Of a stretch of DNA of 64,000 bases, positions 44,555 through 54,493 are shown in pieces. A program made the translations under genes and the position numbers. Positions within the stretch are counted from its first letter, which is position 1. Every line of letters starts with the position of its first letter. The notes beneath the pieces are model-generated. The model saw nothing but the letters and a program-made list of their open reading frames with translations. It was not told the DNA's origin and did no database searches. The stretch is taken from NCBI RefSeq assembly GCF_010646885.2, contig NZ_CP050700.1, positions 3,622,501 to 3,686,500 of the forward strand, given 5' to 3'. Origin of the DNA: Desulfopila sp. IMCC35008. GTDB taxonomy: Bacteria > Desulfobacterota > Desulfobulbia > Desulfobulbales > Desulfocapsaceae.

Positions 44555-46330
44555 TCACATAGCCAGCCGCACATTTTCCGGGCTGAGTTTTCGCTCCAAA
44601 CGTCTTGCATAGAGACTCATGCAATAACAGCAGACAAAATAGAGCACGGCAATTGTCGTATAAATCTCGAACGGATAGAGCATAAGACGATTATTAATGG
44701 AATAGGCAGCTGTAGTGAGTTCCATGACACCGATAATGTAGGCGAGGGAGGTATCTTTGAAGGCAGCAATAAACAGACCGACAATAGCGGGCAGCATCTG
44801 CTTGAGCGCCTGGGGCAGAATAACCCTGCGCATGGTCTGGTAATAACTGAGTCCAGTGGACTTAGCCGCCTCGACCTGGCCGGGAGGGATGTTTTCAATA
44901 CCGCCACGGACAATCTCGGCAATATAGGCGCCAAAAAAGACAGTCATGGCGAGCACTGCACTCCAGAAGACATCAAGCTGAATTTTCAGCATGGGTGGAA
45001 CAAAAAAATAGACCCAGAAAATAACCATGATAAGCGGGTTCCCCCGAATCAATTCAATATAAAACAGGCTCGGGATTTTGACCGCCCGGTTGGTCGAGGT
45101 ACGGCCGATGCCGACAACCAGACCGATAAAAAAGCTCAACGAGATACAGATGACCGCCATGATGATGGACATGGACAGTCCCCCCAGCCCCATGAAGACC
45201 TCTGAGGAGCCGCCTTTGGGAAAACGCCAGATCAGCAAGGCCATGATATTGTCTCGGATAACCTGGAAATTAAATGACGCAATCCCTTTGAAGGTCTGGT
45301 ACAGGAGCAGGAGCAGGAAAATCACAAACGCCGCCTTGGCCGCAATCACAGTCAGAGACCAGGCGGTTGTCCTGATTTTTAGCCAGAAGGCCTTAGTGGG
45401 AGAAAGTGTGCGTGAATCAAGGGGAGCGCTCCCCAAATTCCAGAACAGTGCTGAAATCACATTCGAAACCGATACAAAGGGGGCAAACAGCAGATCCGCA
45501 CTCTTTCTGAGAGTTGATGTACCATTATTACCGACAATTTTCAGCTTGGCATTAACGAGGTTCAAAAATGTCGCTATTGCCAGTGAAAGACAGAGGTAAA
45601 TTCCGGTTGCGGCAGCCGTTGCCTCAAAACCGGAATAGGTCAGCGCCTCCACCTCCTGCGCCGACCAGCACACTTCTGCGACACCGACGGTCATAGCCAG
45701 CGATGAGTTTTTCATATTATTAAGAAACTCACTGCCAAGCGGTGGAATGATCTCACGAAAGGCCAGGGGCAGAATAATCTTCCGGAGCGACTGGTTAAAG
45801 GTCATACCCGAGCTGTAAGAGGCTTCAAGCAGCCCTTTGGGTACAGACTGAATACCGGCCCGAATTATCTCAGCCATAAACGAGCTGGTATAAATCCCCA
45901 GGCCCAGCGTTGCCACCCAAAACTCGAAATCGAGCTCAAAAAGTTTGAGTTTCACCTCTTCAGGCAAACCTGCAGGTAGAGCAAAGTTCCAGAAGAAGAG
46001 CTGCACCAGCAAGGGGGTGTTACGAAAAAACTCTACATAAACAGTAGCAAAGCCGTATACCGGTTTAAAGCTGGACACCCGGGCAAGCCCGAACAGGGTA
46101 CCGAGCGTCAGAGCAATTACAGCAGAGTAGAGGGAGATGAGCACAGTAAGATTCAAGCCGTGCAGGAGCATTTCCCCCATGTTGCCATATTCCGTTTCGC
46201 TATAAAGCACAGACCAGTTGAACTGGTAGTCGAAATGAAACAGAAACCCAAAATAATACATGACCAGGCCAAGGATCGACAATAGTATGAGGTTTTGGAC
46301 CCAACCCTTATTCAGATAATGTTTCAGCAT
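44555..46330 (-). CDS. Amino-acid ABC permease, two permease domains fused
   Basis: A 591-residue membrane protein with two HisM/GlnP-type permease domains in tandem. The first (about 60-270) has FFRNTPLLVQLFFWNF and AIIRAGIQSVPKGLLEAS-like EAA loops. The second (about 370-585) has ELIRGNPLIMVIFWVYFF and EIVRGGIENIPPGQVEAAKS, STGLSYYQTMRRVILPQ. The usual GltJ/GltK pair is thus one polypeptide that can fill both halves of the transporter. A linker of about 80 residues joins them. Upstream are the binding-protein and ATPase genes on the same strand. Confidence 0.93.
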   Translation of the reverse strand: MLKHYLNKGWVQNLILLSILGLVMYYFGFLFHFDYQFNWSVLYSETEYGNMGEMLLHGLNLTVLISLYSAVIALTLGTLFGLARVSSFKPVYGFATVYVEFFRNTPLLVQLFFWNFALPAGLPEEVKLKLFELDFEFWVATLGLGIYTSSFMAEIIRAGIQSVPKGLLEASYSSGMTFNQSLRKIILPLAFREIIPPLGSEFLNNMKNSSLAMTVGVAEVCWSAQEVEALTYSGFEATAAATGIYLCLSLAIATFLNLVNAKLKIVGNNGTSTLRKSADLLFAPFVSVSNVISALFWNLGSAPLDSRTLSPTKAFWLKIRTTAWSLTVIAAKAAFVIFLLLLLYQTFKGIASFNFQVIRDNIMALLIWRFPKGGSSEVFMGLGGLSMSIIMAVICISLSFFIGLVVGIGRTSTNRAVKIPSLFYIELIRGNPLIMVIFWVYFFVPPMLKIQLDVFWSAVLAMTVFFGAYIAEIVRGGIENIPPGQVEAAKSTGLSYYQTMRRVILPQALKQMLPAIVGLFIAAFKDTSLAYIIGVMELTTAAYSINNRLMLYPFEIYTTIAVLYFVCCYCMSLYARRLERKLSPENVRLAM

Positions 46331-46352
46331 TGCTCAAATTGTGATGCATCTC

Positions 46353-46377
46353 CCGGAGGGAAGTACGATCCCTCCGG
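46353..46377 (-). repeat. Hairpin between binding-protein and permease genes
   Basis: The arms CCGGAGGGA (46353-46361) and TCCCTCCGG (46369-46377) give a perfect 9-bp stem with a seven-base loop. No T-run follows. It probably protects the binding-protein message or partly stops transcription, raising binding protein over permease. Confidence 0.7.
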
Positions 46378-46479
46378 AATAAAGAATAGTAATTCTAACC
46401 CGGATATCTCATCAGTTCAGGCAATACTGGATGTACTGATTGTTCAAGAGAGATCCGGGACAAAGATATGTGTCGACTG

Positions 46480-47307
46480 TTACGGCCACATTTCGATTTT
46501 CTCGGTCATCGGGAACGGGGTCTCGGTGTCCGCACCAAACCACGTGTTGTAAATGGTCATATAGGTTCCGTCTTTCCACATATCCTGCAGGGTGAAGTTG
46601 ATCAGGTCACGCCATGCGGAGTCGTCCTGCGGGAGACCGATACCGTAGGGTTCGTCGGAAATGAACTCGCCGACCAGCTCATATTTTCCAGGCTCTTTTG
46701 CGGCCAGAGCAATAAGCAGCGTAGAATCAGTCGTGATCGCCTGGACACGACCGGAACGAAGTGCCTCAAACATTTCAACCTCATTCTGGTAACCGGTTAC
46801 CTTCGGGTTGCTGTCACCCATCTTTTTCAAGTATGCTTTGGCATTGACGATAGAAGTGGTTCCCTGCATGGAACCGACTTTTTTACCAGCCAGATCTTTA
46901 CCTTCCTTTACGGTACCAACCGGGGCCAGGAACTTCTGCCCGTCAAAAAAATAGGTGATGGAAAAATCGATTTTCTCATCGCGAACACGCTTGTGGGTCA
47001 TATTGGAGAGAACCATGTCCACCTTCGGCGGATTGGTCTGTACAAAAGAGATACGGGTCTTGTTGTTTACCACAACCGGTTCAAGTTTCGCGCCGACACG
47101 TTTGGCGATTTCCTTGGCAACGTCCATATCAAAACCTACCCATTCGTTCTCAGCATTGATAAAACCGAACGGCTTTCCTTTATTGGAAATACCAGCCTTG
47201 ACAACCTTATCGCCGATAACGCGGTCATAGGTCGGCCCGGCCATAGCCAGTCCTGCTGTTGCCAGACAAAATGCTGCGGCCATAGCACCTACTTTAAACA
47301 GCTTCAT
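46480..47307 (-). CDS. Amino-acid ABC transporter periplasmic binding protein
   Basis: A 275-residue family 3 solute-binding protein with a signal peptide (about 1-23, MKLFKVGAMAAAFCLATAGL...AMA). PFGFINAENEWVGFDMDVAKEIAKRVG and DLAGKKVGSMQGTTSIVNAKAYL are typical of polar amino-acid (glutamate, glutamine or general L-amino-acid) receptors. The ligand cannot be told from sequence. GAGGAG lies seven bases before the chosen ATG. It sits between the ATPase and fused permease genes, with hairpins on both sides. Confidence 0.93.
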   Translation of the reverse strand: MKLFKVGAMAAAFCLATAGLAMAGPTYDRVIGDKVVKAGISNKGKPFGFINAENEWVGFDMDVAKEIAKRVGAKLEPVVVNNKTRISFVQTNPPKVDMVLSNMTHKRVRDEKIDFSITYFFDGQKFLAPVGTVKEGKDLAGKKVGSMQGTTSIVNAKAYLKKMGDSNPKVTGYQNEVEMFEALRSGRVQAITTDSTLLIALAAKEPGKYELVGEFISDEPYGIGLPQDDSAWRDLINFTLQDMWKDGTYMTIYNTWFGADTETPFPMTEKIEMWP

Positions 47308-47339
47308 ACAAATTCTCCTCTTCGTCATGAATGTATTAC

Positions 47340-47362
47340 CCTTCCGGCATCGGGCCGGAAGG
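47340..47362 (-). repeat. Hairpin between ATPase and binding-protein genes
   Basis: The arms CCTTCCGGC (47340-47348) and GCCGGAAGG (47354-47362) form a 9-bp stem with a five-base loop between two cotranscribed genes. There is no T-run. It is the upstream partner of the hairpin at 46353. Confidence 0.7.
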
Positions 47363-47389
47363 CTTCTTCTCTCCCCCAGTCCCCTGTTG

Positions 47390-48118
47390 TCAGTGACTGA
47401 GGATCTTGCTTAAGAAATCCTGGGTCCGCCTGTTCTGCGGATTATGAAAAAACTCTTCCGGGCTGTTCTGTTCAACAAGGTTGCCGTCATCCATAAAAAT
47501 CACCCTGTCAGCGACTTCCCTGGCAAAACCCATCTCGTGGGTTACACAGACCATGGTCATTCCTTCCCGTGCCAGAGACTTCATAACGTCGAGCACCTCA
47601 TTGATCATCTCCGGATCAAGGGCACTGGTTGGTTCGTCAAAAAGCATAATCTTCGGTTTCATCGCCAGCCCCCTGGCAATGGCAACACGTTGCTGCTGCC
47701 CACCTGAAAGCTGAGAAGGATAGGCTCCAGCCTTGTCAGGGATGTCCACTTTATGTAAAAGCTCCATGGCAATTTCCACCGCATCTGTCTTACCGGTTCG
47801 GCGAACCAGGGACGGTGCCAGAGTAATGTTCTCCAACACCGTCATATGCGGATAGAGATTGAACTGCTGAAATACGAAGCCGACCTCAGCCCGGAGTAGG
47901 GTCATGTTGGTGCGCGGATCGTTCACATCCATGCCATCCACCACGATCATTCCTTCCTGGATTGGCTCCAGCCTGTTGATGCACCTGATGAGTGTACTTT
48001 TTCCCGATCCGGACGGACCGCAGACGACAACAACCTCACCCTGCTCTATTTCAAGATCTATATTTTTGAGGACATGAAAATCCCCAAACCACTTATTTAC
48101 CTGAGTAAACGAAATCAC
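47390..48118 (-). CDS. Amino-acid ABC transporter ATPase (GlnQ type)
   Basis: A 242-residue ATPase: Walker [20 protein letters not shown], signature [15 protein letters not shown], Walker [16 protein letters not shown] and H-loop [11 protein letters not shown]. It powers the uptake system made by the following binding-protein and permease genes. GTG start with a G-rich ribosome site. The order ATPase, binding protein, permease on one strand is a complete transporter with a single fused permease. Confidence 0.95.
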   Translation of the reverse strand: MISFTQVNKWFGDFHVLKNIDLEIEQGEVVVVCGPSGSGKSTLIRCINRLEPIQEGMIVVDGMDVNDPRTNMTLLRAEVGFVFQQFNLYPHMTVLENITLAPSLVRRTGKTDAVEIAMELLHKVDIPDKAGAYPSQLSGGQQQRVAIARGLAMKPKIMLFDEPTSALDPEMINEVLDVMKSLAREGMTMVCVTHEMGFAREVADRVIFMDDGNLVEQNSPEEFFHNPQNRRTQDFLSKILSH

Positions 48119-48414
48119 GATACCCCCCGGTTTATGGTATACAATTTATGTGTGCAGCAATTACTAACAGAACAAAAAGCACAGGGCAACGGAAAACAGA
48201 AAGTGCTTGTGTCATTGCGTAAAGCACCCTCCCCGCCGGCTGCCTCAAGATACTATTTTCACGAACTTATTCAATATAATTGATGTTTTTTTGAAGAAAA
48301 CATTCCGGTCTGCCTTCTACCTGGCTCTGTTTTTTGATATGATGATTTTGTTGCATTTTCACCATCCGAAAAGAACGGATCCAGACACGCTGTTTCCACA
48401 GTTACCAGGAAAAA
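48119..48414. other. Divergent promoter region, no gene seen
   Basis: This gap of about 296 bases between the ABC ATPase and the GAF kinase should hold both promoters. No clear consensus pair or operator was recognised. Confidence 0.4.
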
Positions 48415-50664
48415 ATGCTCGCTCCCGACTTAATCACATCGCCCATTGCTGTTTCCACCTTCCTCGAACTCACCCAGGAGATTTCGATCGGGCAACGATC
48501 CGCTGATACACCAGAAAAATTACGAGCATTTCTGCATGATCGCTTATTCCCAAAACTCGGACCTTTTGCTATCGAAATCTATCTTCGTCACAGGTCATCC
48601 CGCATTTTTCTGCCACCGTCTACCCATTCCGTTCTGCCGACACGGTACGTCCCTCAATCTTTTTCACTTAAAATGTCGGTCGTTAACGAGTTATTCAAAC
48701 ATGGGAAACCGATAACACTGCAACAGAATGAAAGCCTGCCGGATAAGATGCACACCTCAGAAAACAGGAGCCACCTGCTGGTCCCCCTGATGGATTCAGG
48801 CGACCCTGTCGGCCTGCTCTATATTGGCAGCCGCCGCCCATTCATCTTTTCCCACGGGTACCTTACAGGGATTGAAACCCTTGCTGCGATTATCTGCTCC
48901 CGTATCAAATCTATGGATACCATCTCAAGGCTGACCGACTCCATGTATGCCTTGCAGCACTCGGAACAGGTACGGGCAGTACTGTACGAAATAAACGAAC
49001 AGACCCACCGCTCATCCTCCATGGACGAGTTATATCCACTCATGCATAAACTAACAGGACGCCTGGTCGACGCAACAAACTTCATCATTGCCTTGGTGGA
49101 GACACGAGAGGGGAATAAATACATTCAATTCCCCTATTTTGCCGACCAGTTTGATCCGCACTTCCAGGGTATGGAGATCAAACTTGATCCAGACAGAAAA
49201 ACCATCACCGGTTTCTTGATCGAAAGTGGCCAACCAATGTTGCTGACCCCCCACAACTATGAAAGGGTCATCAAGGAAAACAATATTCATGGCATAGGCA
49301 CCAGGCCCATTTCCTGGTTAGGCGCCCCATTCTACCCAGGGCACCTTAGTGGTGCCGTCATTTTACAGAGCTACAGCGATGTGGTGTATTCTGAAAAGGA
49401 TAAAAAGCTGCTCTCCTTTGTCGCCCGTCATATCGGCGATGCACTGAGTCGCAGACGCACAGTCGACGATATGAAAAAGGCCAAGGAACAAGCCGAGCAT
49501 GCCGAAAAAAACAAGAGTGCTTTCCTGGCAAACATGAGCCACGAAATACGTACCCCCATGAACGGCATCATCGGCATGACAGACTTAGCCCTTGACATGG
49601 ACCTGCCCCCACGACTGCAGACCTATCTCGGTATGGTGAGGACCTCGGCCAACAGGCTGTTGACACTCATTAACGACATTCTCGATTTTTCAAAAATCGA
49701 GGCAGGAAAGGTCGATCTCGTTATCGCTCCTTTCAAACTGCGAAATGACATTGCCAATGCCCTTCAACTTCTGGCAATCACTGCCGCCAAGAAAAATGTA
49801 GGTCTGTTTGTGGATGTGGATGACGACATCCCTATAATTCTCCATGGTGATTCCGGCCGTCTCTGTCAGGTTATCATCAACCTGGTAAGCAATGGCATCA
49901 AATTCTGTGAAAAAGGCAGGGTCAGCTTAAGTGTTCACCTCTCTGACGAACTGGCAGACAACCTGATTCAATTACATTTCAAGGTCACAGATACCGGTAT
50001 TGGTATACCTGTCGAGAAGATTAACTCCCTCTTCTCCCCCTTTAATCAATTGGGTACCAACCACGATTCCAGACAGCGGGGTACCGGCCTCGGCTTAGTC
50101 ATCGCTTCTGAACTGGTAGAAATGATGGGGGGAAAGATATGGGTCGAATCAAGCCAGGACATTGGCTCGACCTTTCATTTCACCTCCATTTTCAACGTCC
50201 CTCCACCCGATTTCACCATGGCTTCCCCCAAGAACAACCCCGGACTGAACAGGATGCAGCCCAAGGAACCTGTGCCGCTGCAGATACTGCTTGCCGAAGA
50301 CGAATACATTAACCGAACACTGGCCCAGACTCTGCTCGAAAGGGCTGGCTGGGAAGTGACTGCGGTTGAAAACGGTCTTGAGGTTATCGACATACTGGAG
50401 ACCAAAAGTTTCGATCTTATCCTGATGGATATCCAGATGCCCGAACTTGATGGGTTTGAAACGACCCGGAGGATACGGAAGCAGGAACAAAAAACAGGAA
50501 TACACCTGCCGATTATTGCCATGACTGCCTATGCCATCAAAGGCGACAGGGAACGATGCCTCGACGCAGGAATGGATGGGTATATCTCAAAACCGATAAG
50601 GCCCGACCTGCTTCAGGCAGAAATTGAAGGAATACTCTGCTCCACCATTGGCACACAGCTTTAA
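48415..50664 (+). CDS. GAF hybrid histidine kinase with receiver
   Basis: A 749-residue cytosolic hybrid kinase. Two GAF-like domains (about 15-165 and 185-345) are followed by HisKA ([20 protein letters not shown], His near 382). HATPase follows ([35 protein letters not shown]), then a receiver ([41 protein letters not shown]). The receiver would take phosphate from its own kinase. No output regulator is adjacent, and the following genes are on the other strand. The signal is unknown. Confidence 0.92.
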   Translation: MLAPDLITSPIAVSTFLELTQEISIGQRSADTPEKLRAFLHDRLFPKLGPFAIEIYLRHRSSRIFLPPSTHSVLPTRYVPQSFSLKMSVVNELFKHGKPITLQQNESLPDKMHTSENRSHLLVPLMDSGDPVGLLYIGSRRPFIFSHGYLTGIETLAAIICSRIKSMDTISRLTDSMYALQHSEQVRAVLYEINEQTHRSSSMDELYPLMHKLTGRLVDATNFIIALVETREGNKYIQFPYFADQFDPHFQGMEIKLDPDRKTITGFLIESGQPMLLTPHNYERVIKENNIHGIGTRPISWLGAPFYPGHLSGAVILQSYSDVVYSEKDKKLLSFVARHIGDALSRRRTVDDMKKAKEQAEHAEKNKSAFLANMSHEIRTPMNGIIGMTDLALDMDLPPRLQTYLGMVRTSANRLLTLINDILDFSKIEAGKVDLVIAPFKLRNDIANALQLLAITAAKKNVGLFVDVDDDIPIILHGDSGRLCQVIINLVSNGIKFCEKGRVSLSVHLSDELADNLIQLHFKVTDTGIGIPVEKINSLFSPFNQLGTNHDSRQRGTGLGLVIASELVEMMGGKIWVESSQDIGSTFHFTSIFNVPPPDFTMASPKNNPGLNRMQPKEPVPLQILLAEDEYINRTLAQTLLERAGWEVTAVENGLEVIDILETKSFDLILMDIQMPELDGFETTRRIRKQEQKTGIHLPIIAMTAYAIKGDRERCLDAGMDGYISKPIRPDLLQAEIEGILCSTIGTQL

Positions 50665-50787
50665 AACAGCAACCATCCATTGTTGATTATTTACAACCTA
50701 TTCCGCTTCAATCCGGATTTGGCCGGCACTCTATTGTAAACTATGCAGAGTCAAGGGAGTTAATGGCCTTGCAAGTATAGCGTAATT

Positions 50788-51777
50788 TCACTCTGACAAG
50801 AGCTCAAAACCATTTTTTGCCGCACCATATAATGCCGCCTTCGCTGTAAGAATCACATGAATGGGCATATTGGAGCAAAGATCGGAAAAGCGCCCCTTAT
50901 TACCAACGGCACTTAAAAAATCGGGTCTTTTCAGACGATCCAGTATACGGGGTGGAATGCCGCCACCCAGGTATATACCACCTCTTGGTAAAATAGTGAT
51001 TGCCATATTACTTACCGACGAACCAAGGATATTGATAAACATATCGAGTGTGGCTTCACAAATATCAGCCTTCTTCGCCAGCGCATTCTCCACAATAATC
51101 GGCGTACGATCATCGGCCCGATCCAACTCATTCTTAAGCCAATCAGGTACCTGATAACTGTTACTCTCTACAAAGAAATCATAGATATTCGGCAAATGGC
51201 TTCCTGAACATATCCGTTCAAAACTGACATGCCCGTACTTCTTCTGCAGGAATTTGAGCAGCTCAATCTCCTGCATATTGCAAGGTGAAAAAGAACTGTG
51301 CCCCCCCTCACTGGCCAAAGCCTTATAGCTGTCGCCAGTCCAGACCAAAAAAGCCGCGCCAAGTCCGGTACCCGGTGCAATAACAGCAATATTCCCGTTC
51401 GGATCAGGCTTACCTTCATGAAGCGTGTAGACATCTTCCTGGTCAAGAAACGGCACTGCTGTTGCAACCGATTCAAGATCATTGATCAATGAAACTTTCT
51501 CAATATTGAAGGTCGCGGAAATCTTTTTACCACTTATAGACCAGGGTAAATTGGTGATCTGGGATACCTGTTTATTTACAGGTCCGGCAACTCCGAAACA
51601 TGCAGCCTTTGGTTGTGCACCTGTCTGCTTCAAAAAATCACGTATTATTTTTTCCAACGAGTCATATTTCCCACTTTCAAAACGGGTTCTGCTTATGGCT
51701 CCGCCTTCAACACCTCTTTCAATGGAAAAAAGCGCCAGTACTGTTTTGGTACCACCAATATCACCTGCCAATATCAT
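50788..51777 (-). CDS. glk: Glucokinase
   Basis: A 329-residue Glk-family (non-ROK-repressor) glucokinase that phosphorylates glucose to glucose 6-phosphate with ATP. ILAGDIGGTKTVLALF (phosphate-binding loop), INDLESVATAVPFL, IAPGTGLGAAFLVW and ASEGGHSSFSP (sugar and zinc-region motifs), and RGGIYLGGGIPPRIL are all present. GAGGTG lies eight bases before the ATG. The gene is single. Carbohydrate use fits the sugar-type binding protein further along, but they are not linked. Confidence 0.94.
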   Translation of the reverse strand: MILAGDIGGTKTVLALFSIERGVEGGAISRTRFESGKYDSLEKIIRDFLKQTGAQPKAACFGVAGPVNKQVSQITNLPWSISGKKISATFNIEKVSLINDLESVATAVPFLDQEDVYTLHEGKPDPNGNIAVIAPGTGLGAAFLVWTGDSYKALASEGGHSSFSPCNMQEIELLKFLQKKYGHVSFERICSGSHLPNIYDFFVESNSYQVPDWLKNELDRADDRTPIIVENALAKKADICEATLDMFINILGSSVSNMAITILPRGGIYLGGGIPPRILDRLKRPDFLSAVGNKGRFSDLCSNMPIHVILTAKAALYGAAKNGFELLSE

Positions 51778-51920
51778 GGAATCAGCACCTCGATAAAGTA
51801 ACTACTGACAACATCCGGGACCTTGAAAAGCTGGCTATTCATCCCCCCCGACGTTATGCCCAAAAATCATTCTCGAAAGTTAGCACAAACTGCGTTCTCG
51901 TCTAAATACCTCTGATTTAC

Positions 51921-52316
51921 TCAGCCTCCAGGTATTGTTGTCTCTAATGAGCTGCCACATAATTCCCTGACAGCACCAAGTAGTACATCCTTATTTACAG
52001 GTTTTACAAATTGCCTGAGGGCCCCTAGTTCACCCGCTAAATGTAAATACTCGTTTGATGGAATACGTCCTCCGCCGGAAATAGCAATAATCCTCACATT
52101 CGAATCTTGATTGAGTAATTGCATTATGATTTCGATACCATCCATTTCTGGCATGAGTACATCCGTAATGACAACATCAAAAGATTCTTGCTGAAACGTC
52201 AGTAATCCCTCTCTGCCGTCCTCTGCAGTCGTCACGCGATAGCCGTTCCGTTCAAGAAGCCGCCTAAGCATTTCGCGTATAGCCTCATCATCGTCTATAA
52301 CCAAAATATGGCCCAT
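51921..52316 (-). CDS. Single-domain response regulator
   Basis: A 131-residue receiver: acidic pocket DDD (8-10), phospho-acceptor Asp52 (VVITDVLMPEMDG), switch Ser in IAISGGG and Lys in QFVKPV. There is no output domain, so it acts by protein contacts, as CheY or SpoIIA-type relays do. Immediately before the ATG is a run of ten G (10 C on the plus strand, 52318-52327), which serves as the Shine-Dalgarno sequence. Slippage in this tract would change spacing. Confidence 0.88.
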   Translation of the reverse strand: MGHILVIDDDEAIREMLRRLLERNGYRVTTAEDGREGLLTFQQESFDVVITDVLMPEMDGIEIIMQLLNQDSNVRIIAISGGGRIPSNEYLHLAGELGALRQFVKPVNKDVLLGAVRELCGSSLETTIPGG

Positions 52317-52488
52317 TCCCCCCCCCCTTTTTATCCTTTTTGAACACCCTTTGTACCACACCTTTAATATAACTGCCAAATAAGGTCATGAAAAGATTCT
52401 CTTTCTCATCTCCACGAAACCGGCTGGACCACTAAAATGGTTATCTCTTCTTATATTTTATTACAGGCACTTTGAAAAATCAGAACAT

Positions 52489-52665
52489 TCACTCAAACTG
52501 AGCGATTGCTGAAATGTGTTGCCACGCCACAGGCAGATAATTGATATCGGCAACGATATGTACCTCTGAAGATGATTTCGCCAGGATCCCTTTTATCAAT
52601 TTGTTTTCGGCACGATTTTTATGCTGACCAGGAATCTTTAAATTTCCACATAAAATTACAGCCAT
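52489..52665 (-). CDS. Possible small protein, 58 residues
   Basis: A minus-strand frame in the 345-base gap encodes 58 residues beginning MAVILCGNLKIPGQHKNR and ending in a hydrophobic/aromatic stretch (NYLPVAWQHISAIAQF). There is no clear ribosome site and no recognised family. It could be a small gene, a remnant or chance. The rest of the gap shows nothing identifiable. Confidence 0.3.
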   Translation of the reverse strand: MAVILCGNLKIPGQHKNRAENKLIKGILAKSSSEVHIVADINYLPVAWQHISAIAQFE

Positions 52666-52724
52666 TTATTTTCTATTTTCATAGCATGGAAAATAATTCT
52701 CTCCTATAGTCACGTAACGCTGGT

Positions 52725-53333
52725 ATGCGTGATAACCCAGAAACAATGACAAGTACAAACATGAAAAGAATCTGCGTCTATTGCGGCTCCAACACAGGGG
52801 CGCAACCGGAATATCTCGAATCTGCAAAAGCCCTTGGTACACTTCTCGCCCAGGGGAATATTGACGTTGTTTATGGTGGAGCCGAGGTCGGACTTATGGG
52901 TGCTGTTGCTTCTGCAGCTTTAGCTGAAGGTGGTAACGTCATTGGTATCATCCCGAAATCATTTGCCGACAAGGTTTGCCACACAAAACTCAGTGAACTG
53001 CAGATCGTGCCGACCATGCATGATCGAAAAACCAGGATGTTTGACCTCTCGGACGCATTCATCACCCTCCCAGGGGGTATAGGCACCCTGGAGGAGACTT
53101 TTGAAATCTTGACATGGGCACAAATTGGTTTTCACAGCAAACCTTGCGGGCTCCTGAACATAAACGGATATTTTGACAGCATAATTGAATTCCTGGATCA
53201 TTCCCTAAGACAGCAGTTCGTCAGGCAGGAACATAGGGATATGGTATTGGTAGACAACAACCCGCAGGGACTACTTCATCAGTTCGAGAACTATCAAGCT
53301 CCCACCATCCGGAAATGGATAGAGAAGAATTAG
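52725..53333 (+). CDS. LOG-family nucleotide phosphoribohydrolase-like protein
   Basis: A protein of up to 202 residues of the TIGR00730/LOG Rossmann family: RICVYCGSNTGAQPEYLE, DVVYGGAEVGLMGAVA, and catalytic PGGIGTLEETFEILTWAQ. Members hydrolyse cytokinin-type or other nucleoside 5'-monophosphates to base and ribose phosphate. In many bacteria the real substrate is AMP or unknown. Three in-frame ATGs (52725, 52746, 52761) have weak ribosome sites. The last gives the usual MKRICVYCGS start. The 3' end touches the stop of the decayed thioesterase. Confidence 0.88.
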   Translation: MRDNPETMTSTNMKRICVYCGSNTGAQPEYLESAKALGTLLAQGNIDVVYGGAEVGLMGAVASAALAEGGNVIGIIPKSFADKVCHTKLSELQIVPTMHDRKTRMFDLSDAFITLPGGIGTLEETFEILTWAQIGFHSKPCGLLNINGYFDSIIEFLDHSLRQQFVRQEHRDMVLVDNNPQGLLHQFENYQAPTIRKWIEKN

Positions 53334-53470
53334 CCCGCACATCTCATCAGTATAGGCGGCGTCAGGTTCGATATATTAAGCAGTGAACCATAGCTGACTA
53401 CGTTGAGGTGGCCGTTATGGTCGATCCATTCAGGCTTGATCTCAACCGTAGTATGAAAAGGTTCTCCCAT
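53330..53470 (-). pseudogene. Thioesterase remnant (hot-dog fold N-terminus)
   Basis: A 46-residue frame whose first half reads EPFHTTVEIKPEWIDHNG then HLN. This is the N-terminal signature of 4HBT-like acyl-CoA thioesterases (D-x-N-G-H-x-N, catalytic Asp17). After VSYG the match ends, and the frame runs into a stop that overlaps the LOG-gene stop. Normal members are about 130-150 residues, so the domain is cut short. There is no ribosome site. It is a degraded copy, not a working enzyme. Confidence 0.7.
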
Positions 53471-53481
53471 TTTCTTGATAG

Positions 53482-53607
53482 TTACAGATCAGGTCTGTTC
53501 AGCTCTCGGTCAATGGTAAATTCTCGCTTTCGGGAAAAGACATCGACTCCGAGCTGGTGATAGACATCACGCAAATCAACCAGGACCCAATTCTCCTGCA
53601 ACTCCAT
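53482..53607 (-). other. Short ORF beside the thioesterase remnant
   Basis: A 41-residue frame, MELQENWVLVDLRDVYHQLG onward, ends 11 bases before the thioesterase fragment. It looks protein-like and lacks a ribosome site. It may be a second fragment of a lost gene. No family recognised. Confidence 0.3.
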
Positions 53608-53641
53608 AAAAACAGTATCGAAAGATCATTTCCAGCAGCAC

Positions 53642-54493
53642 TCAATCCTTGTAAATAGTTACAAGGACAGCCGTAATAATCAGTGAAGCCCCCAGATAAC
53701 CGACGACAGTAAAATATTCCCCAAAGATGAGGTACGCGGCCACAGCAGCTACCACCGGTTCCAATGTAGCCACAATGGATGCCCTCCCCGCTTCCAGGTA
53801 TTGTAGTCCAAGATAATAGCAGTGATTGGCGATAAAAGTCGAGACCAGGGAAATGGCGACAATGGCTACCCAGGCGGTCATCGATTTGGGTGCAAAATCA
53901 ACAAAAGGTAAAATTCCGAGGGCACCGACGGGAAGAACATAAAGAAAGAGGTTCGCCGAGGAATACCGTGACGAAAAATACTTGCCGATTGTATAATAGA
54001 GCGAATAGCAAAAACCGGCTGCCAGACCTGAAACGATAGCCACCACACCGATGGACACCCCGGTTGAGGAATTACTACCACTTCTGGATATGAGATATAC
54101 GCCGGCAAGAACAAGTGACACCGCCAGTATTTTTGTGACTGTCAGCTTTTCCCTGTAGATGAAAAAGGAACAGACCACTACCCAGGCCGGCGCCGTATAA
54201 AGCAGCACAGCGGCAAAAGCCGCCCCGCCCGTCTTCACGGCAAAAAGATACGAAATATAAAAAAGTGATATCCCCATCAGTCCAAACACTATCAGCAACG
54301 GGATATCGTTCTTTCTCAGATGCGTGTCCTGCTGAAAAAAGGCCTGCCCGGCAAATAAAAACCAGGCCAGGAATGCTCTCCAGAAAGCGACCTCCAAAGG
54401 CCCAACACCCTGCCTGAAGGCGATGGATGAAAAAATGCCTATCAGTCCCCAAAAGACTGCGGCGGCGGCGACGAAGGCATATCCTTTCAGCAC
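53642..54493 (-). CDS. EamA/DMT-family exporter
   Basis: A 283-residue inner-membrane protein with ten predicted helices in two EamA repeats. The first begins YAFVAAAAVFWGLIGIFSSI, and the second covers about 150-280 (FCYSLYYTIGKYFSSRY, LQYLEAGRASIVATLEPVVA). DMT transporters export amino acids or other metabolites. The substrate is unknown. The GTG start overlaps the VOC gene stop (GTGCTGA), so the two are coupled. Confidence 0.9.
   Translation of the reverse strand: MLKGYAFVAAAAVFWGLIGIFSSIAFRQGVGPLEVAFWRAFLAWFLFAGQAFFQQDTHLRKNDIPLLIVFGLMGISLFYISYLFAVKTGGAAFAAVLLYTAPAWVVVCSFFIYREKLTVTKILAVSLVLAGVYLISRSGSNSSTGVSIGVVAIVSGLAAGFCYSLYYTIGKYFSSRYSSANLFLYVLPVGALGILPFVDFAPKSMTAWVAIVAISLVSTFIANHCYYLGLQYLEAGRASIVATLEPVVAAVAAYLIFGEYFTVVGYLGASLIITAVLVTIYKD

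Noticed and set aside
44531..45205. 224-codon plus-strand frame opposite the fused permease
   Set aside because: Hydrophilic low-complexity product, antisense to membrane helices; no supporting signals.
46468..47400. 310-codon plus-strand frame opposite the amino-acid binding protein
   Set aside because: The opposite strand encodes a complete binding protein with signal peptide and ribosome site.
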